Assembly (NCBI GenBank): GCA_018000295.1
Contig: JAGNKE010000001.1
Coordinates: forward strand, 1-64,000
Reading direction: 5' to 3'
Length of the DNA: 64,000 nucleotides
Source of the DNA: Alphaproteobacteria bacterium
Lineage (GTDB): Bacteria; Pseudomonadota; Alphaproteobacteria; Micavibrionales; Micavibrionaceae
Below are positions 56,358 to 64,000 of this stretch, in pieces. The notes under the pieces were generated by a model. It worked only from the letters and a program-made list of their open reading frames with translations, was not told the origin of the DNA and made no database searches. The position numbers and the translations under genes are program-made. The first letter of the stretch is position 1, and each line of letters opens with the position of its first letter.

Positions 56358-57479
56358 ATGCGTATAGGCGTTCCCAAGGAAATCAAGACACTCGAACACC
56401 GCGTCGGCTTGGTGCCCTCATCGGTCAAGGAACTGACCAGCCGGGGACACGAAGTTCTCGTTGAAACAGGGGCAGGGAAGGCCATTAATTTTACCGACGG
56501 CGATTATGAAGAAGCCGGCGCAAAAATCGCCGCTGACGCCAAGAAAGTATTTGAAAGCTGCGATATGATCGTCAAGGTCAAGGAGCCGCAGCCCCACGAA
56601 TGCAAAATGCTCAAGGAAAACCAGATTCTCTTCACTTATCTCCATCTCGCGGCCGACCCGGAGCAGGCCAAAGGCCTTATGGACTCGGGCTGCATCGCCA
56701 TCGCCTATGAAACCGTAACGGGGCCGCACGGCCACGGATTGCCGTTACTGGAACCGATGAGCGAAATCGCGGGGCGTTTGTCAGTGCAGGTGGGCGCGAC
56801 TTATCTTCAGAAACATTTAGGCGGAACTGGGCGCCTGATAGGTGGCGTACCGGGTGTCAAGCCTGCGGAAGTGTTGATTATCGGCGGCGGCGTCTCCGGC
56901 TTTCACGCCGCGCAAATGGCTACAGGTCTCGGTGCGAACGTCACCATCCTTGAACGCTCGAATCCGCGGATGCGTTTTTTGGATGAGCATTTCCACGGCC
57001 GTGCGAATATCGTCTATTCAAACATCGACGTCCTCGAACGCTACGCCAAAAAGTCAGACCTGATCATTGGGGCGGTTCTCATCCCCGGCGCCTCCGCACC
57101 CAAACTGATCCGTAAGGATATGCTCTCAAGCATGATACCAGGCACTGTATTTGTAGATATAGCGATAGATCAAGGCGGCTGCGCGGAGACCAGCAAGCCC
57201 ACAACCCACGACAAGCCGACCTATATCATTGATAACGTCGTGCATTACTGCGTGGCCAATATGCCAGGCGCCGTACCCCTGACCTCGGCGTTGGCTTTGA
57301 ACCATTCTGTTCTGCCCTATGCCCTGCGTCTGGCCGATGAAGGCTGGAAAACGGCCCTAAAAAGCGATGCAAATTTCCGCAACGGGCTGAATGTCTGCCA
57401 TGGCCACATCACCCATGCCGCAGTGGCTCAGGCTCTGGGGCTGGACTTCACGGCACAGCCTGCGGCTTTGGCAGCTTAG
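56358..57479 (+). CDS. ald: Alanine dehydrogenase
   Basis: Ald interconverts alanine and pyruvate plus ammonia with NAD. The 373-residue product has the start MRIGVPKEIKTLEHRVGLVP, VKVKEPQPHE, the Rossmann stretch VLIIGGGVSGFHAAQMATGLGANVTILE, and VDIAIDQGGCAETSKPTTHDKPTY. Its own ribosome-binding site (GGAGG) precedes the ATG. A lone gene between ispG and tRNA-Asp. Confidence 0.97.
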   Translation: MRIGVPKEIKTLEHRVGLVPSSVKELTSRGHEVLVETGAGKAINFTDGDYEEAGAKIAADAKKVFESCDMIVKVKEPQPHECKMLKENQILFTYLHLAADPEQAKGLMDSGCIAIAYETVTGPHGHGLPLLEPMSEIAGRLSVQVGATYLQKHLGGTGRLIGGVPGVKPAEVLIIGGGVSGFHAAQMATGLGANVTILERSNPRMRFLDEHFHGRANIVYSNIDVLERYAKKSDLIIGAVLIPGASAPKLIRKDMLSSMIPGTVFVDIAIDQGGCAETSKPTTHDKPTYIIDNVVHYCVANMPGAVPLTSALALNHSVLPYALRLADEGWKTALKSDANFRNGLNVCHGHITHAAVAQALGLDFTAQPAALAA

Positions 57480-57511
57480 GACGGATTTTTTTGATTTTTT
57501 TACTCTTTCGC

Positions 57512-57540
57512 TTGATTTTTAACAGGTGAGAGATTAAGAA
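57512..57540 (+). promoter_or_regulatory. Candidate promoter of tRNA-Asp
   Basis: TTGATT at 57512-57517, a 17-base spacer, TAAGAA at 57535-57540, 20 bases before the tRNA. Same layout as for tRNA-Pro and tRNA-Val. Confidence 0.5.
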
Positions 57541-57560
57541 CTTGAGGTCTAACAGCCTAC

Positions 57561-57637
57561 GCGGGTGTAGCTCAGCTGGTTAGAGCGCCGCCCTGTCAAG
57601 GCGGAGGCCGCGGGTTCAAGTCCCGTCACTCGCGCCA
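57561..57637 (+). tRNA. tRNA-Asp (anticodon GTC)
   Basis: Acceptor GCGGGTG pairs with CACTCGC (one G-U), anticodon stem CCGCC/GGCGG around CTGTCAA, T-arm around TTCAAGT, discriminator G73 as expected for Asp, and CCA encoded. Confidence 0.96.
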
Positions 57638-57667
57638 TTTTATCTTAAAACTCAAAGAGAGTAACCC

Positions 57668-58081
57668 TTAAGAATCATGATCTAAGGCAGCCGATGGTGG
57701 TGGCGCTTCCAGGCCATGCTCTAGTTTAAAGTCCATCAAACCAACAGTGTCGAGCACTCTCAATACCATAAAGCTAGAGGATTGATGTGTAAGCTTTGTT
57801 TTGTATTCCCTTTGAACAGGGTCATAATAACTGGGTAGATTTAAAACATCCTTTTGACGGTCACAAACGACATCGCTGCCCCGGACTACAATTATATGTC
57901 CTACTTTCTGACCTTGTCCTAGAAGCACAATCTCATCATAGTCCCTAAAGGAATAGGGGCTATCGTTGATCTGCTTGGCTACATGAGCAAAGCCATCCCC
58001 GTTAAAAGCTTCACCACTTCCCGGATGACTAATAGTAAGAGCCAAACGCCTCATGGCTTCTTGAGGTGTAGGAAACTGCAT
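57668..58081 (-). CDS. Unknown soluble protein
   Basis: A 137-residue protein without signal or membrane segment. Features include VGHIIVVRGSDVVCDRQKDVLNLPSYYDPVQREYKTKLTHQ and a Pro/Ala-rich C-terminus. It is somewhat AT-rich. It shares strand and direction with the TerB-like gene upstream, about 80 bases away. I do not recognise it. Confidence 0.55.
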   Translation of the reverse strand: MQFPTPQEAMRRLALTISHPGSGEAFNGDGFAHVAKQINDSPYSFRDYDEIVLLGQGQKVGHIIVVRGSDVVCDRQKDVLNLPSYYDPVQREYKTKLTHQSSSFMVLRVLDTVGLMDFKLEHGLEAPPPSAALDHDS

Positions 58082-58161
58082 AAAAAACTCCGAAACGAAA
58101 CAATGCCCAGCCCCCCCCGAATTATAGCATCGCTAACAAATAAAATCAAAAGCCCCCAAGG

Positions 58162-58797
58162 TTATGCCCTTTTGCTGAGCGTTTTTGACAGTAGAAAATC
58201 CTTCTTGATTTTCTTAAATCTTCCCATGGGAACCTTAAGTCCATCGCGAACATCCTCAAGGAACATCTCTTCGCCTTCATCCATAACGCCATCCGCAGCC
58301 AGAATATGAAGAGAGGCAAGGATAATCCTATCCTTTGAAGCTTTATCAAGACTGCCTTGAGTATTTCTGAGTTCTGAGATGATATCGACGCCCGACTTCA
58401 TCATTTCTTCGGCAGTCTCCCGAATAATTTTCTCCCCGACGGCGGAGCCCGTAACCCTCTTGAAAATGCTGGCCACGGCTTTGACCTCACGATCCTCAAG
58501 CTCATTATCCGCAACAGTAATGGCGATCATACAGCGGATAAGCGTATGCGAAAATATCGCTGTATCGCCCCTGTGTATGCCGGTCTTAGGGGCAAATTCC
58601 TGAAAGGCGGAACTTAAAAAACCAAAGATCGTCAGAAGAACGCCCAGAGCTAGGAGAACCGAGCCTCCCGTCATCACAAGAGGATCGGTAATAGACTGCG
58701 TCTGATACGCTCCGATCGCCACAAGCCCGAAAATCATCAAAGCGACGCCCGAGGCCAAAATGCGTATGCCGCTCATAAAAAAACTCCCTGACATCAC
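58162..58797 (-). CDS. TerB-like protein with two membrane helices
   Basis: A 211-residue protein: two N-terminal helices (ILASGVALMIFGLVAIGAY and LVMTGGSVLLALGVLLTIFGFL), then a helical TerB-type domain (about 75-205). Both TerB repeats are visible: MIAITVADNELEDREVKAV and LHILAADGVMDEGEEMFLEDV. TerB domains bind metal through such acidic pairs and occur in tellurite-resistance and envelope stress systems. No other ter genes are near, and its role is unknown. It is divergent from nuoA. Confidence 0.75.
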   Translation of the reverse strand: MMSGSFFMSGIRILASGVALMIFGLVAIGAYQTQSITDPLVMTGGSVLLALGVLLTIFGFLSSAFQEFAPKTGIHRGDTAIFSHTLIRCMIAITVADNELEDREVKAVASIFKRVTGSAVGEKIIRETAEEMMKSGVDIISELRNTQGSLDKASKDRIILASLHILAADGVMDEGEEMFLEDVRDGLKVPMGRFKKIKKDFLLSKTLSKRA

Positions 58798-58928
58798 CGA
58801 AAGAATAACTCCCGTAACAGTTTAGACAAAGACGGGGTTTACACAAGAATATTCTAAGAAAGGCTGTTTTCTTTCCCCGTCCACGGTGCTAAAACTAGTG
58901 CAAATTTAAAGCGCCTGAAGGGGTCGCC

Positions 58929-59300
58929 ATGGCATCCGAGCAGCTTCTGATTGAATACCTTCCTATTCTTGTTTTTCTGGTTATCGCGGGCGCGATCTCC
59001 GCAGCGATGATTCTAGGCTCTCTGTTGGCCGGAAAGCAAAAGCCGGACCCGGAGAAACTTTCGGCCTATGAATGCGGTTTCGACGCCTTTTCCGATGCGC
59101 GCACCCGCTTCGATGTGCGCTTTTACCTCGTAACCTTACTCTTCATCATCTTTGACCTTGAGATCGCCTTTCTGTTCCCGTGGGCAGTGACATTAGGGAA
59201 AATCGGACTGTTCGGCTTCTGGTCGATGGTGGTGTTTCTGGCCGTCCTCACGGTCGGGTTTATCTACGAATGGAAAAAGGGCGCTCTGGAGTGGGAGTGA
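58929..59300 (+). CDS. nuoA: NADH-quinone oxidoreductase subunit A
   Basis: A 123-residue, three-helix membrane subunit of complex I, near the quinone site. It has the invariant segment [51 protein letters not shown] site lies just before the ATG. It is the first gene of the nuo operon. Confidence 0.97.
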   Translation: MASEQLLIEYLPILVFLVIAGAISAAMILGSLLAGKQKPDPEKLSAYECGFDAFSDARTRFDVRFYLVTLLFIIFDLEIAFLFPWAVTLGKIGLFGFWSMVVFLAVLTVGFIYEWKKGALEWE

Positions 59301-59306
59301 GAGATA

Positions 59307-59882
59307 ATGAGCCACGATAAACATTACATCAACGCCCCCGATTACGACTTGACAACGAGCATCCCCCTGCCTGAGGCGCGCAAGCAGGACGTTGTCCCTG
59401 CGGCCCTCTCCAAAACGCTACAGGAAAAGGGCTTTCTCCTCACCCAGACCGACCGCCTGTTCGATTGGGCGCGCACCGGCTCTCTCTGGCCAATGACCTT
59501 CGGTCTGGCCTGCTGCGCGGTGGAGATGATCCACGCTTACATGAGCCGCTACGACCTCGACCGTTTCGGCATGTTCCCGCGCCCCAGCCCGCGCCAGTCC
59601 GATGTGATGATCGTAGCCGGAACCCTCACCAACAAAATGGCGCCGGCACTGCGCCGCGTGTACGACCAGATGCCTGAGCCGCGCTGGGTAATCTCCATGG
59701 GCTCCTGCGCCAACGGCGGCGGATATTACCATTATTCCTATTCCGTAGTGCGTGGGTGCGACCGGATCGTGCCCGTAGATATCTATGTCCCCGGCTGCCC
59801 TCCGACCGCGGAGGCTCTGGTCTACGGCCTACTGCAGCTCCAGAAAAAAATCCAGCGGGAGGACACACGCATTGCTCGCTGA
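59307..59882 (+). CDS. nuoB: NADH-quinone oxidoreductase subunit B
   Basis: A 191-residue peripheral-arm subunit that holds the terminal 4Fe-4S cluster N2. The tandem cysteines are in [12 protein letters not shown], with further ligands in [24 protein letters not shown] and [11 protein letters not shown]. It starts seven bases after nuoA. Confidence 0.98.
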   Translation: MSHDKHYINAPDYDLTTSIPLPEARKQDVVPAALSKTLQEKGFLLTQTDRLFDWARTGSLWPMTFGLACCAVEMIHAYMSRYDLDRFGMFPRPSPRQSDVMIVAGTLTNKMAPALRRVYDQMPEPRWVISMGSCANGGGYYHYSYSVVRGCDRIVPVDIYVPGCPPTAEALVYGLLQLQKKIQREDTRIAR

Positions 59883-60549
59883 GGAACTAAAACAAAAAGC
59901 TGACTCTCTTATCGAAGCTTTAGACGGCGATGCAGAAGGGTACGTCATCTACAAGGATGAGCTGACCCTGAACGCAACCGCCAAAACTTTGCACAGTGTG
60001 CTGAAATTTCTCCGCGACAGCCAGGAGCATCAATTCACGATCCTTGTAGATATCACGGCAGCGGATTATCCAGAACGACCCGAACGCTTCGATGTGGTCT
60101 ATAACCTGCTCTCCATAAGAAAGAATGAACGCATCCGCATCAAACTTCCGATCAGCGAGGACCAGATCGTCCCCAGCGCCACAGGCCTGTTCAGTACAGC
60201 CGGATGGCTCGAACGCGAAGTCTGGGATATGTACGGCATCCCGTTCTCAGGCCATCCGGACTTACGCCGCATCCTCACCGATTATGGCTTCGAGGGCCAC
60301 CCGCTGCGAAAGGACTTCCCCCTGACCGGCTATGTTGAGGTCCGCTACGACGAGGAAAAGAAACGCGTAGTCTATGAACCTGTCACTCTGACGCAGGATT
60401 TCCGCCGCTTCGATTTCCTGAGTCCGTGGGAGGGGATGACCGACATCCAGCTTCCGGGCGATGAAAAAGCTGTCTGTCCGCCGCACGGTTGGCACCCCGC
60501 TGTTAAGGATCCACTGAAAAATGGAGGGGAGAATCATGGCTCAGACTGA
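59872..60549 (+). CDS. nuoC: NADH-quinone oxidoreductase subunit C
   Basis: A 225-residue 30-kDa-type subunit of the peripheral arm. The likely start is the TTG at 59872, with GGAGG upstream, overlapping the nuoB end by 11 bases; the frame is open into nuoB but that part is not NuoC-like. The signature is [39 protein letters not shown]. It overlaps the nuoD start. Confidence 0.96.
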   Translation: MLAEELKQKADSLIEALDGDAEGYVIYKDELTLNATAKTLHSVLKFLRDSQEHQFTILVDITAADYPERPERFDVVYNLLSIRKNERIRIKLPISEDQIVPSATGLFSTAGWLEREVWDMYGIPFSGHPDLRRILTDYGFEGHPLRKDFPLTGYVEVRYDEEKKRVVYEPVTLTQDFRRFDFLSPWEGMTDIQLPGDEKAVCPPHGWHPAVKDPLKNGGENHGSD

Positions 60550-61756
60550 AAAAATCGAAACGCCCGACATTGAAATGGGTGAAGAAACCCAGATCCGCCC
60601 CTACACCATGAATTTCGGGCCGCAGCACCCCGCCGCCCACGGCGTTCTGCGCCTTGTTCTCGAACTGGATGGAGAGATCGTCGAGCGCGCTGACCCCCAC
60701 ATCGGCCTCCTGCATCGCGGCACCGAAAAACTGATCGAATATAAAACATACGTACAGGCGCTGCCGTACTTTGACCGCCTCGATTATGTCGCCCCGATGA
60801 ATCAGGAACACGCCTTCGCGCTGGCCGTCGAAAAGCTGTTGGGGATTACCCCGCCCAAACGGGCGCAATATATCCGCGTTCTTTTCGCCGAACTGGGCCG
60901 CATCCTCAATCACATCCTGAACATCACGACCTACGCGATCGACGTCGGCGCCATCACGCCCGCCCTCTGGGGCTTCGAAGAGCGCGAAAAGGGCATGGAG
61001 TTCTATGAACGCGTCTGCGGTGCCCGCCTGCACGCCAATTATTTCCGCCCCGGCGGCGTCCATCAGGACATGCCCGCAGGTCTGGCCGAAGACATGATGG
61101 AGTGGTGCGAAACCTACCCGAAATTTCTGGCCGATCTGGAAACCCTGCTGACCGACAACCGCATCTTCAAGCAACGCACCGTCGATATCGGCGTGGTAAC
61201 GACCGAACAAGCGCAGGACTGGGGATTCTCCGGTCCGATGCTCCGCGCCTCGAACCTCGCATGGGATCTGCGGAAATCGCAGCCCTATGACGTCTATGAC
61301 GAAATTGATTTCGACGTTCCCGTCGGCAAGACCGGAGATTGCTACGCCCGCTACCTCGTCCGTATGGCGGAGATGTACGAATCCATCAAAATCATGAAAC
61401 AATGCCTCGAAAAAATGCCCGCGGGCAATATCAAGATGAATGACTACAAGGTCTCGCCTCCGCCCCGCGCCGAGATGAAATCCTCCATGGAGGCGATGAT
61501 CCATCACTTTAAGTTATATTCCGAAGGCTACCACGTCCCGGCGGGCGAAACTTATACAGCCGTGGAAGCTCCCAAGGGCGAATTCGGCGTCTATCTGGTC
61601 TCTGACGGATCCAATAAGCCCTACCGCTGCCGCATCCGCGCTCCGGGCTTTGCCCACCTGCAAGCTCTGGACTTTATGAGCCGCGGCCACCAGCTCGCCG
61701 ACACCGTGGCCATCATCGGCTCGCTTGATATTGTGTTTGGAGAGATTGATCGTTGA
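60536..61756 (+). CDS. nuoD: NADH-quinone oxidoreductase subunit D
   Basis: A 406-residue 49-kDa-type subunit that forms the quinone-binding pocket with NuoB. It has [62 protein letters not shown] and the C-terminal GRIKIRAPGF-like [14 protein letters not shown]. The ATG at 60536 is used. The stop overlaps a small gene's TTG start. Confidence 0.97.
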   Translation: MAQTEKIETPDIEMGEETQIRPYTMNFGPQHPAAHGVLRLVLELDGEIVERADPHIGLLHRGTEKLIEYKTYVQALPYFDRLDYVAPMNQEHAFALAVEKLLGITPPKRAQYIRVLFAELGRILNHILNITTYAIDVGAITPALWGFEEREKGMEFYERVCGARLHANYFRPGGVHQDMPAGLAEDMMEWCETYPKFLADLETLLTDNRIFKQRTVDIGVVTTEQAQDWGFSGPMLRASNLAWDLRKSQPYDVYDEIDFDVPVGKTGDCYARYLVRMAEMYESIKIMKQCLEKMPAGNIKMNDYKVSPPPRAEMKSSMEAMIHHFKLYSEGYHVPAGETYTAVEAPKGEFGVYLVSDGSNKPYRCRIRAPGFAHLQALDFMSRGHQLADTVAIIGSLDIVFGEIDR

Positions 61757-61962
61757 GTGTTGTAATTGAATTAACAAAGGACGAAGCATTAGTTCTACTG
61801 TCGTGGCTCAGTAATAACGACAAAAGCTTTTTGGAGGGAACCGCTGAACAGAGAGCTTTGTGGAATTTGGAATGTTTATTAGAAAAGCAGCTTGCAGACC
61901 CTTTTTTGGATAATTACGGACAGCTAGTAAATGACGCTAAAAAACGATTAAAAGACCCATGA
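61753..61962 (+). CDS. Small unknown protein inside the nuo operon (between nuoD and nuoE)
   Basis: A 69-residue, helical, acidic protein starting at a TTG that overlaps the nuoD stop, and ending in ATGA shared with nuoE. Both couplings suggest real translation. It reads [43 protein letters not shown]. It is AT-richer than the flanking nuo genes. I know of no standard complex I subunit like this; it may be a foreign insert that uses the operon for expression. Confidence 0.6.
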   Translation: MSVVIELTKDEALVLLSWLSNNDKSFLEGTAEQRALWNLECLLEKQLADPFLDNYGQLVNDAKKRLKDP

Positions 61963-62618
61963 AAAAGAAATTCGAAATCAACGCGGACTACCAGCCCGAA
62001 AGCTTCGCCTTCAGCGCGAAGTACAAAAAGAAGGCGCAGGAATCCATAAACCTCTACCCCAAGGGCCGCCAGAAATCCGCCGTCATGCCGCTGCTCGATC
62101 TCGCGCAAAGACAGGTGGGCGAGGAGGGGGCGAAGGCCAACCCGCCCTATGGCGGCTGGATTCCCCGCGCCGCGATGGATCATATCGCCCAGTTGCTCGA
62201 TATGCACCCGATCAAGGTCTACGAGGTCGCCACCTTCTATTCAATGTACAACCTTGCCCCCGTCGGCGTAAACCTTGTGCAAATCTGCACGACGACACCC
62301 TGCTGGCTCTGCGGCAGCGATAACATCGTGAAAGCCTGCAAGGATAAACTCGGCATCGGGCTAGACGAAACCACAAGAGACGGCCTGTTCACGATCATGG
62401 AGGTCGAATGCCTCGGCGCCTGCGTCAACGCCCCGATGGTCCAGATCAACGACGATTTCTACGAAGACCTGAACGCCGAATCCATGAGCGGCATTATCGA
62501 CTCTCTCGCTGCCGGAAAAAAACCGAAAACAGGATCCCAGACCGGGCGCAAAGGCTCCATGGCCCTCTCCGGCCCCACGACTTTGAAGGATAAAGCCAAA
62601 AAATCGGGGGTGGCCTGA
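61959..62618 (+). CDS. nuoE: NADH-quinone oxidoreductase subunit E
   Basis: A 219-residue 24-kDa-type subunit with a thioredoxin-like 2Fe-2S domain (cluster N1a). The four cysteines are in CTTTPCWLCGS and ECLGACVNAP. The C-terminal 30 or so residues form a Lys/Gly/Ser-rich tail beyond the core, as in other alphaproteobacterial NuoE proteins. Confidence 0.97.
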   Translation: MKKKFEINADYQPESFAFSAKYKKKAQESINLYPKGRQKSAVMPLLDLAQRQVGEEGAKANPPYGGWIPRAAMDHIAQLLDMHPIKVYEVATFYSMYNLAPVGVNLVQICTTTPCWLCGSDNIVKACKDKLGIGLDETTRDGLFTIMEVECLGACVNAPMVQINDDFYEDLNAESMSGIIDSLAAGKKPKTGSQTGRKGSMALSGPTTLKDKAKKSGVA

Positions 62619-62619
62619 C

Positions 62620-63018
62620 ATGACCGAAATCATCAAATACCATCTGCAATATAACCCTTCCCATCCATTGCTCAACAGCTCGAACGGAATGGATTTTCGT
62701 CAGGCATGGGATTTGGACGCAATCGACCGCCGCATTCATCAGGGCGGGGATATTCGGGTTGAAATAGAGGTGGACAAGGGCGTTCAGGCCATGCGCGGCT
62801 TTATGGCCGGAATGTTCGATGTCAGCGTCGCCTATAACGGGGCATCAAAAGTCTTGAACGCTTACCGCTTTGTCCCCGGAGACCGCAGCTACGCGGATCA
62901 AATGCAGGGGGTCTTTATTCAGGAGGTGGCCGGAATGGAAATGATGAACCGCAGGCAGATTGACGCGCTGAAATCAGTGGGCGGAACCGACCCCGATCAT
63001 GGACCGGGCCTTTCCTAA
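62620..63018 (+). CDS. Unknown protein inside the nuo operon (between nuoE and nuoF)
   Basis: A 132-residue soluble protein, one base after nuoE and 14 bases before nuoF. It begins [22 protein letters not shown], with a middle segment [30 protein letters not shown] and a C-terminus [21 protein letters not shown]. There are no Cys clusters or membrane helix. The tight spacing makes it a genuine operon member. It might be an accessory or assembly protein of complex I, but that is inference from position only. Confidence 0.65.
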   Translation: MTEIIKYHLQYNPSHPLLNSSNGMDFRQAWDLDAIDRRIHQGGDIRVEIEVDKGVQAMRGFMAGMFDVSVAYNGASKVLNAYRFVPGDRSYADQMQGVFIQEVAGMEMMNRRQIDALKSVGGTDPDHGPGLS

Positions 63019-63032
63019 AGAGAGAAAACACG

Positions 63033-64000
63033 ATGCTCGACGACAAGGACAGAATTTTTACCAATATCTACGGCTGGGAATCTTTCTCCCTGAAGGCGGC
63101 GCAGAAACGCGGCGACTGGGATAATACGAAGGATATCATCGCCAAGGGCCGCGACGGCATCATTGCGGAAATGAAGGCCAGCGGCCTGCGCGGACGCGGC
63201 GGCGCGGGGTTCCCGACGGGCCTGAAATGGTCGTTTATGCCCAAGGAGTCGCCCGATGGCCGCCCGTCTTACCTTGTCATCAACGCGGACGAATCCGAAC
63301 CCGGAACCTGCAAGGACCGCGAAATCCTTCGCCACGACCCGCACAAGCTTCTGGAGGGCGCTCTGATCGCTGGTTTTGCGATGGGTGCCCACACGGCCTT
63401 TATCTACGTGCGCGGCGAATTCTACCATGAAAGCTCTGAACTCCTGAAAGCGGTCGCGGAAGCCTACGACGCAGGCCTTTTGGGCAAAAATGCCGCCGGA
63501 TCGGGCTGGGACTTCGACGTGATCATCCATCGCGGCGCTGGCGCCTATATCTGCGGCGAGGAAACCGCCCTGATCGAAAGCCTCGAAGGCAACAAGGGGC
63601 AGCCGCGCAACAAGCCGCCATTCCCGGCGATGGCGGGCCTCTATTCCTGCCCAACGACCGTGAACAATGTCGAAACCATCGCCGTCGTCCCTACCATTTT
63701 AAGACGCGGGGCAGGGTGGTTCGCCAAGCTTGGATTGAACGAGAAAAACGCAGGCACGAAGCTTTTTTGTATCTCCGGCCACGTCAACCAGCCTTGCAAC
63801 GTCGAAGAGGTCATGGGCATCCCGCTCAAGGAGCTGATCGAGGTACATTGCGGCGGGGTGCGCGGCGGCTGGGATAATCTTCTCGCCATCATTCCCGGCG
63901 GCTCCTCCACACCCTTGTTGCCGAAGGAGATTTGCGAAACCGTGAAAATGGATTTCGACTCCCTGCGCGAAGTCGGCACGGGCCTTGGAACGGCGGGCGT
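63033..64000 (+). CDS. nuoF: NADH-quinone oxidoreductase subunit F (partial, runs off the end)
   Basis: The 51-kDa subunit that binds NADH and FMN. About 322 residues are present. Seen are [16 protein letters not shown] (NADH site, about 51-66), [16 protein letters not shown] (FMN), [18 protein letters not shown], and the start of the soluble ligand-binding segment ([15 protein letters not shown]). The 4Fe-4S cluster N3 cysteines should lie beyond the window. Confidence 0.97.
   Translation, partial: MLDDKDRIFTNIYGWESFSLKAAQKRGDWDNTKDIIAKGRDGIIAEMKASGLRGRGGAGFPTGLKWSFMPKESPDGRPSYLVINADESEPGTCKDREILRHDPHKLLEGALIAGFAMGAHTAFIYVRGEFYHESSELLKAVAEAYDAGLLGKNAAGSGWDFDVIIHRGAGAYICGEETALIESLEGNKGQPRNKPPFPAMAGLYSCPTTVNNVETIAVVPTILRRGAGWFAKLGLNEKNAGTKLFCISGHVNQPCNVEEVMGIPLKELIEVHCGGVRGGWDNLLAIIPGGSSTPLLPKEICETVKMDFDSLREVGTGLGTAG

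Noticed and set aside
60503-61507. Long minus-strand open frame within nuoD (334 codons)
   Set aside because: Antisense shadow of nuoD, with no family resemblance.

Overview
The window comes from the main chromosome of an alphaproteobacterium. The evidence is gene order as well as gene content: hemB beside an LdtR-type MarR regulator, then rpiB-glyA-nrdR-ribD-ribE-ribB-ribH-nusB; a CBP3-type cytochrome bc1 chaperone next to a DUF177 gene and rpmF-plsX-fabH-ihfA-merR; tig-clpP-lon-hup; and nuoABCDEF with separate nuoC and nuoD. The organism appears to be flagellated (motA, motB, fliL), to respire aerobically (complex I, a bc1 assembly factor), to have an LPS outer membrane (lptD, bamE, a YdbH-like protein), to use the MEP isoprenoid route (ispG), and to store polyhydroxyalkanoate (phaC). 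Base composition looks moderately GC-rich by eye, so the few AT-rich genes stand out. I cannot fix the order; a Rhodospirillales- or Micavibrio-like lineage is a guess.

Layout. 1-2.2 kb: stator genes motA-motB on the minus strand with a clear terminator. 2.4-10.3 kb: heme, one-carbon, dNTP-control and riboflavin genes, ending in nusB. 10.4-13.8 kb: fliL, bamE, bc1 chaperone, DUF177 and a YeiH-type exporter. 13.9-17.6 kb: L32, phospholipid and fatty-acid initiation (plsX, fabH), IHF-alpha, a MerR regulator and tRNA-Pro. 17.6-23.8 kb: the most accessory part, with a DUF817 membrane protein, a tandem pair of unknown proteins carrying HEAGH and HDAAH motifs, cutA, rplM-rpsI, a gamma-class carbonic anhydrase, and an AT-rich Shedu-like nuclease fused to a LamG-like domain. 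23.8-35.8 kb: phaC, a broken membrane-protein gene, hom, glpX, recJ, a BASS-type transporter, a MerC-like protein, hisI, gshB and a DEAD-box helicase. 35.9-46.2 kb: lptD, unknown envelope proteins, a YdbH-like protein, parE, glnA and tRNA-His. 46.2-52.8 kb: nnrD, tRNA-Leu, the protein-quality block tig-clpP-lon-hup (without clpX) and tRNA-Val. 52.8-58.8 kb: a frameshifted membrane gene, a TauE-type permease, ispG, ald, tRNA-Asp and a TerB-like membrane protein. 58.9-64.0 kb: the start of the complex I operon, with two small unknown genes inserted between nuo genes; nuoF runs off the end.

There are no rRNA genes, insertion sequences, phage genes or CRISPR arrays. No stretch longer than about 300 bases lacks a gene or the remains of one. 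The items most worth following up are the Shedu-LamG fusion (22574-23770), the HEAGH/HDAAH tandem pair (18518-20343), the two small genes inside the nuo operon, two genes broken in homopolymer runs (one also carrying an amber codon), and a shared promoter pattern in front of three tRNA genes.
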